From the NCBI RefSeq assembly GCF_001854125.1, contig NZ_CP017715.1, forward strand, positions 2,728,001-2,792,000: a stretch of DNA of 64,000 bases, in the 5' to 3' direction. Every line of letters begins with the position of its first letter. Positions within the stretch are counted from its first letter, which is position 1. Positions 56,254 to 64,000 of this stretch are shown here, one piece after another. The position numbers and the translations under genes are program-made. The DNA is from Marinobacter salinus. Its GTDB lineage: Bacteria; Pseudomonadota; Gammaproteobacteria; Pseudomonadales; Oleiphilaceae. Under the pieces are notes generated by a model, which saw only the letters and a program-made list of their open reading frames with translations, searched no databases and was not told where the DNA came from.

Positions 56254-56786
56254 TGGACACAGCTAGCGGATCGGCAATCCTGCCTCAAGGCCTGAAGGTC
56301 AGCCTTCTGATAGCCTCAGCGCTGCTCCTCGTGCTGCTAATGGTGAACCAGCCATTGGAGACAGGGTCCGCTCCCCAGGGAATCGTCAGCTTCCAGATGG
56401 CCGGCACTGCGGAACAGGCACATGCCATTCTTCGCAGCTGGCGCACAGAAGGTGTGGCCTGGGCGAAGGTTTCGCTGTGGCTCGACTTTCTTTTTATTCC
56501 CGCCTATTTAGTGGCACTGATCCACCTGACGCGGCACCTGATGCGAGATCGCCCGGGCGTCCGGGAGCGCATGGTCGCGCGCTGGATCCGGGCACTGTTT
56601 TTGGCAGCCGGGCTAAGCGATGCCTCCGAGAACATACTGCTTCTGAATAACTTTAACCCACCCACAGACTTCGTAAGCCTGTCCGCCACCATCTGCGCGC
56701 TGATAAAGTTTACCGGGCTGACCCTTGGGGTGGCCGGCCTTGTTATTATCCGGGCAGCCCGCCGCCACCCATTGATCCACAGCTGA
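56253..56786 (+). CDS. Uncharacterised four-helix membrane protein
   Basis: I do not recognise this 177-residue protein. Four hydrophobic segments lie at about residues 13-30, 74-92, 110-122 and 144-165, so it is likely an inner-membrane protein. The large soluble loop is between the first and second helices. ASENILLLNNF in the third segment stands out. It starts on the TAATG overlap with hemW, hence is coupled to it, and ends 16 bases from the convergent trmB. Confidence 0.75.
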   Translation: MDTASGSAILPQGLKVSLLIASALLLVLLMVNQPLETGSAPQGIVSFQMAGTAEQAHAILRSWRTEGVAWAKVSLWLDFLFIPAYLVALIHLTRHLMRDRPGVRERMVARWIRALFLAAGLSDASENILLLNNFNPPTDFVSLSATICALIKFTGLTLGVAGLVIIRAARRHPLIHS

Positions 56787-56802
56787 CAGTGCCCCCAACG
56801 TA

Positions 56803-57537
56803 TCAATTCGTGCGATAGAAGAGCAGATCCCACACCCCATGCCCGAGACGCTCTCCGCGTTTTTCAAACTTGGTGATGGGTCGGTCATCCGGTCGCGGGG
56901 AGAACTCGCCCGGGCCCTGACTGTTGGCAAAACCCTCGGATTGCGCCATCACGTCCATCATGTGTTCGGCGTAGTTTTCCCAGTCCGTGGCCAAGTGCAA
57001 TACACCACCGACCCGTAACTTGTGGCGGATGCGCTGAACGAATTCCGGCTGCACAAGGCGACGCTTGTGATGCCTCTTCTTGTGCCAGGGGTCCGGGAAA
57101 AACACCATCACCCGGTCCAGGCAAGCATCCGGCAAGCACAGATCAATCACGTCATTGGCATCAATGTTATACACCCGCACATTTTCCAGACCGCGGTCCT
57201 CAACCTCCTTGAGCAGGGCTCCAACACCCGGAAGGTGCACTTCAACGCCAATAAAATCCTGTTCCGGGGCGGCCTCGGCCATGTCTGCCAGGGACTTACC
57301 CATTCCGAAGCCAATCTCCAGATTAAGCATGGCATCACGCCCAAACACTTCACGAGGATCGATCATGCCATGTTCACGAGTCAGACCATATTTCGGCCAG
57401 CTACGCTCGAAGGCCTTTTTCTGGCCTTCAGTCATACGACCCTGGCGAAGGACAAAACTGCGCACCCCCCGACGTGTTGTTACCGGGGAGTCCGCGGAGG
57501 TGTCTTTCGGATCTTGCGGTTCTGTCTGATCGGTCAT
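56803..57537 (-). CDS. trmB: tRNA (guanine-N7)-methyltransferase
   Basis: This 244-residue enzyme has the TrmB core: [64 protein letters not shown] and [12 protein letters not shown]. It methylates G46 in tRNA. The Asp-rich N-terminal extension ([14 protein letters not shown]) is unusual but ordinary for the family. It is downstream of comM on the same strand. Confidence 0.96.
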   Translation of the reverse strand: MTDQTEPQDPKDTSADSPVTTRRGVRSFVLRQGRMTEGQKKAFERSWPKYGLTREHGMIDPREVFGRDAMLNLEIGFGMGKSLADMAEAAPEQDFIGVEVHLPGVGALLKEVEDRGLENVRVYNIDANDVIDLCLPDACLDRVMVFFPDPWHKKRHHKRRLVQPEFVQRIRHKLRVGGVLHLATDWENYAEHMMDVMAQSEGFANSQGPGEFSPRPDDRPITKFEKRGERLGHGVWDLLFYRTN

Positions 57538-57611
57538 CTGAAATCCTCAACCGCTGGCTGCGGGTTCTGAATAAAAGGAATTTACCCGACAGTTTACCAG
57601 AGTCGACGGAA

Positions 57612-59144
57612 TCAGGAGGACACCAGAGTGTTTCGTCCCTGCTGACGGTCCAGCTGTCGATAACCCAACGCCTCTACCAGATGTTTCTGCGCTGGTATTT
57701 CACTGCCATCAAGGTCGGCCAGGGTTCGGGCCACTCGCAATATCCGGTGCAAGGCCCTCGCTGACAACCCGAGCTTCTCCATGGCGCCGGTTAACAGACG
57801 TTCTCCGTGGATATCCAGGGGACAAACCCGGTGCAATTCGCGACCAGACAGAGACGAATTCAACCCATGACGGGCAGCCTGCCGGGCCCTTGCCCGGGCC
57901 ACCCGCTCCCGAACGTCAACGCTGGACTCACCATCACCGCCCTGCTGCATCAGCACCTCGCCACTCTGGACAGGAACTTCCACATGCAGATCGAACCGGT
58001 CCAGTAATGGCCCGGAAATCTTTGAGCGGTAACGCAACACCTGCTGGGGCGTGCACTGGCACTCGATGGCTGGATGCCCGCTGTAGCCACAAGGGCAGGG
58101 ATTCATTGCGCCCACCACCTGAAACCGGGCAGGGAAGCTGACCTGGCGTGCAGCGCGGCTTATGACGATTTCCCCGGTTTCCATGGGTTCGCGAAGCACT
58201 TCAAGTACCCGGCGCTCGAACTCAGGCAGCTCATCAAGAAACAGAACACCACGATGCGCAAGAGAGATTTCACCGGGCCGCGGGCTGCTGCCCCCGCCCA
58301 CCATAGCAACTGCCGAGGCCGTATGATGCGGCGCCCTGAATGGCGGCCTGCGCCAGGCACAGTGCCCCTCAGGCATTCCTGCAACAGAATGGACACTGGC
58401 GACTTCCATCGCGTCCTCGTCACTCAGGCCTGGCAGAATGCCGGGCAAACGGCTGGCCAACATGCTCTTGCCCGTCCCTGGCGGACCGAAGAACAGAAGG
58501 TTGTGGTTGCCCGCGGCGGCAACCTCCAGGGCCCTTCGCGGCACGCTTTGACCACGCACATCGGACAGGTCAGGCACCTTTTCATCCTGGCCAGACTCCT
58601 GTGCCAGCAATGTCCTGGCCAAGGGCACCAGTCTGGCGCGCTCACAAAGATGCTCACACACTGCAAGCAGGTGCGCTGAGGCAAGCACATCGTCGTGACT
58701 GGCCAGTGCGGCTTCGCCGGCATTGGCCTGGGGAACCAGCAGGGCCCGACCATCCCTGCGTGCAGCCAAAACGGCCGGCAAAACACCTTTCAAGGGCCTG
58801 AGCGCGCCGTCGAGCGATAACTCTCCAACAAATTCCCACTGGCCCAGCCGGTCAACAGGAATCTGACCTGAGGCCGCCAGAATGCCAAGGGCAATGGGCA
58901 GATCAAACCGTCCGCCCTCCTTGGGGAGGTCAGCAGGCGCAAGATTGATGGTAATTCGGCGGGCCGGGAATTCGAAACCGGCATTAAGCAGGGCGCTACG
59001 AACCCGCTCTTTACTTTCACGGACGCCGGTTTCCGGCAAGCCGACGATGGAAAGAGCAGGCAAACCGCCGGAGAGGTGCACTTCAACCGTTACCGGCGGG
59101 GCAGACACGCCGATGCTGGCGCGGGAATGGACGATGGCAAGCAT
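57612..59144 (-). CDS. comM: YifB/ComM family magnesium chelatase-like ATPase
   Basis: This 510-residue protein starts LAIVHSRASIGVSAPPVTVEVHLSGGLPALSIVGLPE, has a Lon-like domain, then a Mg-chelatase AAA+ domain (FFGPPGTGKSMLASRLPGILP, RPFRAPHHTAS, GVLFLDELPEF) and a C-terminal CxCGxx zinc-like motif (NPCPCGYSGHP). ComM helicase promotes branch migration in natural transformation. It lies with ubiK and trmB on the minus strand. Confidence 0.92.
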   Translation of the reverse strand: MLAIVHSRASIGVSAPPVTVEVHLSGGLPALSIVGLPETGVRESKERVRSALLNAGFEFPARRITINLAPADLPKEGGRFDLPIALGILAASGQIPVDRLGQWEFVGELSLDGALRPLKGVLPAVLAARRDGRALLVPQANAGEAALASHDDVLASAHLLAVCEHLCERARLVPLARTLLAQESGQDEKVPDLSDVRGQSVPRRALEVAAAGNHNLLFFGPPGTGKSMLASRLPGILPGLSDEDAMEVASVHSVAGMPEGHCAWRRPPFRAPHHTASAVAMVGGGSSPRPGEISLAHRGVLFLDELPEFERRVLEVLREPMETGEIVISRAARQVSFPARFQVVGAMNPCPCGYSGHPAIECQCTPQQVLRYRSKISGPLLDRFDLHVEVPVQSGEVLMQQGGDGESSVDVRERVARARARQAARHGLNSSLSGRELHRVCPLDIHGERLLTGAMEKLGLSARALHRILRVARTLADLDGSEIPAQKHLVEALGYRQLDRQQGRNTLVSS

Positions 59145-59229
59145 GACAACCTTCCATGGTTATAAACACATTTTTCAGTTCAACAGGGAGCGGCTTCCTG
59201 CCGCCCTCTTCTCAGATCAGACTGCCGGC

Positions 59230-59484
59230 CTATTTGTCCCGCAGTCTCTGCTCCAGGTCAGCGACCCGTTGCTCCAGCACTTCCACCTTTTCACGGGTTT
59301 TCATCAGTACCGCCTGCTGGGCATCAAACTCTTCCCGGGTCACCAGTTCAAGTCGGGACAACACGGCCATCACCGTGGCACGGGCCTGGGTCTCAAAATC
59401 TTCCCTGGCGGCGCGTGCCATATCGGGAACGAACTGGCCAAACTGGCCCTGTAACTGGGCGAAAATATCCTGAGGACCTTTCAC
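59230..59484 (-). CDS. ubiK: Ubiquinone biosynthesis accessory factor UbiK
   Basis: From a GTG with GAGGTG just upstream, this 84-residue coiled-coil protein has IFAQLQGQFGQFVPD and REDFETQARATVMAVLSRLELVTREEFDAQQAVL, the BMFP/YqiC family. UbiK interacts with UbiJ and helps aerobic ubiquinone synthesis. Its C-terminal half (KVEVLEQRVADLEQRL) is a leucine-type coiled coil. Confidence 0.9.
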   Translation of the reverse strand: MKGPQDIFAQLQGQFGQFVPDMARAAREDFETQARATVMAVLSRLELVTREEFDAQQAVLMKTREKVEVLEQRVADLEQRLRDK

Positions 59485-59627
59485 ACATCACCTCTCTGGT
59501 TCAAAAAATGACCGGTTTCGACCAAAGGCGGCCCCGGCAACCGATTTGCGGGAGTGTATCACACCGCCGGCCCTGCCATACTGTACCGGTTCGACAGTAT
59601 AATGGATGACGAGCTCCGCTGATGAGC

Positions 59628-59674
59628 TGCGCCAAATTGGCTCACGAAAGAGCGCAATGCCCATGTTTGGTGCA
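59628..59674 (+). promoter_or_regulatory. Two NtrC-type sites upstream of glnK
   Basis: Two 17-base dyads resemble the NtrC consensus TGCACCA-N3-TGGTGCA. They are TGCGCCAAATTGGCTCA at 59628-59644 and TGCCCATGTTTGGTGCA at 59658-59674. Their centres are 30 bases apart, about three helical turns, and lie roughly 100 and 130 bases before the predicted start. That matches the layout known at E. coli glnA. Confidence 0.72.
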
Positions 59675-59722
59675 CACTTTTGCTCCAATCTGGAACAGCA
59701 AGCTCCTAACCAACTGTTTTAA

Positions 59723-60205
<483 letters not shown>

Positions 60206-60277
60206 TCCAGATCTGATTTTCGAACAGCCAACGCAAAAAAATTTATAACCTGAAAAGCCTCGTGCGGAGGGCTTCAA

Positions 60278-61549
60278 ATGGAAAGCAATCTTTTTCACCT
60301 GCAGTACGCAATAGACACCTTTTATTTTCTGGTGTGCGGTGCATTAGTAATGTGGATGGCAGCTGGCTTTGCCATGCTGGAATCCGGTCTGGTGCGCGCC
60401 AAGAACACCACGGAAATACTGACTAAGAACGTGGCTCTTTATGCCATCTCTTGCATCATGTACCTGGTGTGCGGTTACGCCATCATGTATGGCGGCAACA
60501 TCTTCCTCGCCGGTATCGCTGACGTCGATACTGCCGCTGTCCTGGGCGACTTCGCTGGCCGTGAAGGCGGGTTCGAGGGCGGTTCCATCTACTCTGGCGC
60601 CTCCGACTTCTTCTTCCAGGTTGTCTTTGTTGCAACCGCCATGTCCATCGTCTCTGGCGCCGTGGCAGAGCGCATGAAGCTCTGGGCCTTCCTGGTCTTC
60701 GCGGTTGTCATGACTGGCTTTATCTACCCGATGGAAGGTGCATGGACCTGGGGCGGCGCGTCTGTCTTTGGTATGTACACCCTGGGTGATCTTGGCTTCA
60801 GTGACTTCGCCGGCTCCGGCATCGTACACATGGCCGGTGCATCTGCCGCTCTTGCTGGTGTAATCCTGCTGGGCGCCCGTAAAGGCAAGTACGGCCCGAA
60901 TGGCGAGATCCGCGCCTTCCCGGGTGCCAACCTGCCGCTGGCCACTCTGGGTACCTTCATCCTCTGGATGGGCTGGTTCGGCTTCAACGGCGGTTCGGTT
61001 CTGAAGCTGGGCGATATCGCCAGCGCCAACTCCGTGGCTATGGTCTTCCTCAACACCAACACGGCAGCGGCCGGCGGTGCGATTGCTGCGCTGATCATGG
61101 CTCGCATCATGTTCGGTAAAGCGGACCTGACCATGCTGCTGAACGGTGCCCTGGCTGGCCTGGTGGTTATCACTGCCGAGCCCTCCACCCCGAGCGCTCT
61201 GACCTCTACCATCTTTGGCGCCTTCGGCGGCATCCTGGTGGTACTGAGCATCGTAACCATGGACAAGCTGCGCATCGACGATCCGGTCGGCGCCATCTCT
61301 GTTCACGGCGTGTGTGGCCTGCTGGGTCTGTTGCTGGTACCTGTCACTAACAGTGGCGTCAGCTTCAGCGGCCAGATCATCGGTGCGATCACCATTTTCG
61401 TCTGGGTATTCGTTGCCAGCCTGATTGTCTGGGGCATCCTGAAGGCTGTTATGGGCCTGCGGGTGAGCGAAGAAGACGAGTACGAAGGTGTGGATCTGTC
61501 CGAGTGCGGTATGGAAGCCTATCCGGAGTTTGTCAGCGGCAAGCAGTAA
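60278..61549 (+). CDS. amtB: Ammonium transporter AmtB
   Basis: This 423-residue protein has 11 membrane segments and no obvious signal peptide. DFAGSGIVHMAGASAALAG, the ammonium transporter signature, and FNGGSVLKLGD with HGVCGLLGLL are present, including the paired pore histidines. It admits ammonium at low concentration and is gated by GlnK. The GGAGG ribosome site is clear. A strong terminator follows. Confidence 0.96.
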   Translation: MESNLFHLQYAIDTFYFLVCGALVMWMAAGFAMLESGLVRAKNTTEILTKNVALYAISCIMYLVCGYAIMYGGNIFLAGIADVDTAAVLGDFAGREGGFEGGSIYSGASDFFFQVVFVATAMSIVSGAVAERMKLWAFLVFAVVMTGFIYPMEGAWTWGGASVFGMYTLGDLGFSDFAGSGIVHMAGASAALAGVILLGARKGKYGPNGEIRAFPGANLPLATLGTFILWMGWFGFNGGSVLKLGDIASANSVAMVFLNTNTAAAGGAIAALIMARIMFGKADLTMLLNGALAGLVVITAEPSTPSALTSTIFGAFGGILVVLSIVTMDKLRIDDPVGAISVHGVCGLLGLLLVPVTNSGVSFSGQIIGAITIFVWVFVASLIVWGILKAVMGLRVSEEDEYEGVDLSECGMEAYPEFVSGKQ

Positions 61550-61571
61550 GCCCTGACCCGGAAACGAAAAA

Positions 61572-61599
61572 GGGGCGCTCTTCGAAGCGCCCCTTTTTT
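61572..61599 (+). terminator. Terminator after amtB
   Basis: GGGGCGCT pairs with AGCGCCCC around CTTCGA, followed by six Ts. The minus strand also ends in a short T-run, which may serve speE. Confidence 0.93.
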
Positions 61600-61619
61600 A
61601 TGCCTTGAATTCGGATTGC

Positions 61620-62501
61620 TCAGCCCTCGCCGGGAATCACCCGGTCCTCCAGTGCATCGACCATGAACTGTGGCATGGCCAGCGCACCGCGGTGAATGCC
61701 GGCATTGTAATAGCGGGTCACAAACGGGCGGTTCTCCACATCTTCCTCACGAAAATACCTCACCGGATTTTCCTTGCTGGCCATGGTGCAGCTCCACCAG
61801 CCGGTGGGATACACGGGCTGTGGAAAGGGCAGTGTCTGGACATGGGCAAAACCGGCCCGATGCATGTCAGTGTGAATATCCTTGATTATGGTATTCGTGT
61901 GTAGAAGCGGAGATTCACTCTGCTGGACGATGATCCCCCCCTCTCGCAACGCCAGCATGGCGTCACGATAAAAGTCCAGCGCAAACAGGCCTTCGGCCGG
62001 GCCGACCGGATCAGTGCTGTCAATGATAATGATATCCACGCTGTCGGGTTCGATGTCGCGCATCCACTGGATGCCGTCGCCGAAAAAGAAATTGGCGCGA
62101 GGATCATTGTTTGCTTCGCACAGCTCCGGGAAATATTTTTCCGACACCCGGGTCACCCGCTCGTCAATCTCCACCTGCCAGGCTTCCTTGACGCCGGGGT
62201 GTTTCAGCACTTCTTTCAGAGTGCCGCAATCTCCGCCGCCGACTATGACGACTTTTTGGGGATCTTTGTGGGTAAACAAGGCCGGATGAGTCATCATTTC
62301 GTGATACAGGAAGTTGTCCCGGGAGGTCAGCATTACACAGCCATCCAGCACCATGAGGTTGCCAAAGGTCTCAGTTTCATAGATTTCCAGTTTCTGAAAC
62401 GCAGTCTGCTCCTCATGCAGTTTCTTTTTCACCTGCAGGGAAAATGCCGTCCCCTGATCCTGAAAAACCTCGGTGAACCAGCCTTCGTTCAATACCGTCA
62501 T
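61620..62501 (-). CDS. speE: Spermidine synthase (polyamine aminopropyltransferase)
   Basis: This 293-residue enzyme has NEGWFTEVFQDQGTAFSLQVKKKLHEEQT, the VVIVGGGDCGTLKEVLKH and GDGIQWM-type SAM-binding motifs, and DIIIIDSTDPVGPAEGLF, the family signature with the catalytic Asp. It joins decarboxy-SAM to putrescine. A start eight codons earlier is open; GGGAG nearby supports MTVLNEG. It is divergent from speA, the first step of the same polyamine route. Confidence 0.95.
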   Translation of the reverse strand: MTVLNEGWFTEVFQDQGTAFSLQVKKKLHEEQTAFQKLEIYETETFGNLMVLDGCVMLTSRDNFLYHEMMTHPALFTHKDPQKVVIVGGGDCGTLKEVLKHPGVKEAWQVEIDERVTRVSEKYFPELCEANNDPRANFFFGDGIQWMRDIEPDSVDIIIIDSTDPVGPAEGLFALDFYRDAMLALREGGIIVQQSESPLLHTNTIIKDIHTDMHRAGFAHVQTLPFPQPVYPTGWWSCTMASKENPVRYFREEDVENRPFVTRYYNAGIHRGALAMPQFMVDALEDRVIPGEG

Positions 62502-62710
62502 ACTGTCTCTCCCACTGTGCTCCATGAGCGCTTATAAAGGGCGTATTGTAGGGGTGCCTTCAGGGCAGCTAAAGCATTAATCAATACTCCGGCCCATGTA
62601 TTTTCCAAAGCCGGATCTTTTAGCCGGCAACAGGAATCCATACAATGGCGCCAGACACCGGCCACTGAACACCTACCCTGCCGGCCCGGTTTCCTGACAG
62701 GATAGCAAGC

Positions 62711-64000
62711 ATGAGCGAAGCCAGCGGCACCGCTGCCCACAAGGTCTATAACATCGCCCACTGGAGCGATGGTTATATTGGTGTTAATCACAAAGGCGAA
62801 GTCATGATTCGTCCGGATCGTGGCCACACTCCGGCTCAGATCAACCTGCCAGAGCTGGCACGTTCGCTCTCGAATGCCGGGGTACAGCTTCCCGTACTTA
62901 TCCGGTTTACAGACATACTGCACGATCGCGTCAACACCCTCTGTGGCGCATTCAACAAAGTCGGTGCCGAGCAGGGCTATCAGGGCCAGTACACGGCAGT
63001 GTACCCGATCAAGGTCAACCAGCAGCGGCGGGTAATCGAGGAGCTGCTATCTGCGGAACCCGCGGCGTCAAAGGGCCAGATCGGTCTGGAGGCTGGCAGT
63101 AAGCCGGAGCTGATGGCAGTGCTGGCAATGTCCAGGAAGCCAGGTTCAGTCATTGTCTGCAATGGCTACAAGGATCGGGAGTATATCCGTCTTGCCCTCA
63201 TCGGACAGAAACTGGGCCATCGGGTGTTTATCGTTGTAGAGAAAAAATCTGAACTTCCCTTGATCCTCAGAGAAGCTGAAGCGCTGGAGGTTTCTCCGCT
63301 TATTGGCGTTCGGGCACGCCTGGCGACCATAGGCAAAGGCAACTGGCAAAACACCGGCGGGGAAAAGTCCAAGTTCGGACTCTCTGCCAGCCAGGTGCTG
63401 GATGTGGTGGAAACCCTGCGTGAGGCGGACGCCCTGGACACGCTGCAACTACTACACTTCCACCTTGGCTCACAGATCGCCAACATCCGGGACATCCAGA
63501 CAGGGCTAAGGGAGTGCGCTCGCTTCTACAGCGAATTGCAGAAAATCGGCGCTCCCATTGGTACAGTGGATATCGGTGGCGGACTTGGTGTGGACTACGA
63601 GGGCACCCGTTCCCGGAGCAGCTGCTCCATGAACTACAGCGTGCATGAGTACGCTTATAATGTGGTGCATATACTCCAGTCGGAATGCGACCGTAATGGC
63701 ATCCCCCATCCCGATCTGATCAGTGAATCCGGCCGCGCATTGACAGCACACCATTCGGTTCTGGTAACCAACGTCATTGACCGGGAAGTGCCGGACAACC
63801 GCGCACCAGAGCAACCGGCGCCCGAGGCCCCGTCGCCACTGCAGGACCTTTGGCGCGATCTGCTGAGCCTGGAGGACAGTGAAACGCCACGCTCTCTTGC
63901 GGAAATCTATCATGATGTGCTGCATGCGATGGCCGACGTCCATGCACAGTTCGCGCACGGATTGCTGTCGCTTCGGGAGCGTGCCGAGGCCGAAACGCTT
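62711..64000 (+). CDS. speA: Biosynthetic arginine decarboxylase, 5' part only
   Basis: The frame is open from the ATG at 62711 to the window end, giving 430 of about 630 codons. It starts VYNIAHWSDGYIGVNHKGEV, then has AVYPIKVNQQ with the PLP-binding lysine, LEAGSKPELM, THFHLGSQ-type LLHFHLGSQIANIRD and DIGGGLGVDYEG. It makes agmatine from arginine, leading to putrescine, the substrate for SpeE next door. AGGAT precedes the ATG. No stop is seen in the window. Confidence 0.95.
   Translation, partial: MSEASGTAAHKVYNIAHWSDGYIGVNHKGEVMIRPDRGHTPAQINLPELARSLSNAGVQLPVLIRFTDILHDRVNTLCGAFNKVGAEQGYQGQYTAVYPIKVNQQRRVIEELLSAEPAASKGQIGLEAGSKPELMAVLAMSRKPGSVIVCNGYKDREYIRLALIGQKLGHRVFIVVEKKSELPLILREAEALEVSPLIGVRARLATIGKGNWQNTGGEKSKFGLSASQVLDVVETLREADALDTLQLLHFHLGSQIANIRDIQTGLRECARFYSELQKIGAPIGTVDIGGGLGVDYEGTRSRSSCSMNYSVHEYAYNVVHILQSECDRNGIPHPDLISESGRALTAHHSVLVTNVIDREVPDNRAPEQPAPEAPSPLQDLWRDLLSLEDSETPRSLAEIYHDVLHAMADVHAQFAHGLLSLRERAEAETL

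Overview
The window (GC-rich, almost fully coding) looks like the chromosome of a marine gammaproteobacterium close to Marinobacter, within reach of the pseudomonads. The main reason is gene order. The blocks dksA-gluQ-cbrA-cbrB-pcnB-folK-panB-panC-pgi, rph-crc-pyrE, gmk-rpoZ-spoT, oxyR-recG, pilU-pilT-yggS-proC-yggT and metX-metW-rdgB-hemW are all, from memory, arranged as in Pseudomonas, while the spaces between blocks differ. No species name can be proved from the sequence alone.

Layout. 0-9 kb: end of a Rieske protein, sfsA, dksA, gluQ, then a carbon-catabolite control module: a 58-codon membrane ORF (CbrX-like) overlapping cbrA, the sensor kinase cbrA with its transporter-like N-terminus, the sigma-54 activator cbrB, and a non-coding gene (7260-7642) with every hallmark of the CrcZ RNA. 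9-20 kb: pcnB, folate and pantothenate genes, pgi, plsY, tsaD and the rpsU-dnaG-rpoD operon. 20.1-24 kb: a tRNA-Ile2 gene, a decayed tRNA copy, a PEP-CTERM gene and two wrecked surface-protein genes. 24-33 kb: a molybdopterin oxidoreductase, an HDOD protein, recG, oxyR, an epimerase-like gene and ridA. 33-41 kb: spoT, rpoZ, gmk, yicC, rph, crc, pyrE. 41-45.4 kb: a phasin-like gene, polA, and a junction zone with a fadL remnant. 45.4-59.5 kb: pilU, pilT, yggS, proC, yggT, a dynamin-like GTPase, metX/metW, rdgB, hemW, trmB, comM, ubiK. 59.5-64 kb: glnK-amtB with NtrC-type control signals, speE, and the start of speA.

How the genes work together. The window carries the parts of the CbrA/CbrB-CrcZ-Crc circuit described in Pseudomonas. 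CbrA senses nutrient state, CbrB activates a sigma-54 promoter, and the CrcZ RNA with its A-rich loops would titrate Hfq/Crc away from catabolic mRNAs. Crc itself lies 31 kb away, with the ExoIII-family catalytic residues replaced. A second nitrogen-facing sigma-54 circuit (glnK-amtB) is at the right end. Stringent-response components (dksA, spoT, rpoZ) are also present, with a strong intrinsic terminator placed between rpoZ and spoT.

Limits. Functions are assigned by recognising motifs and gene order by eye. No database search or folding program was run. Promoter and small-RNA calls are pattern matches.
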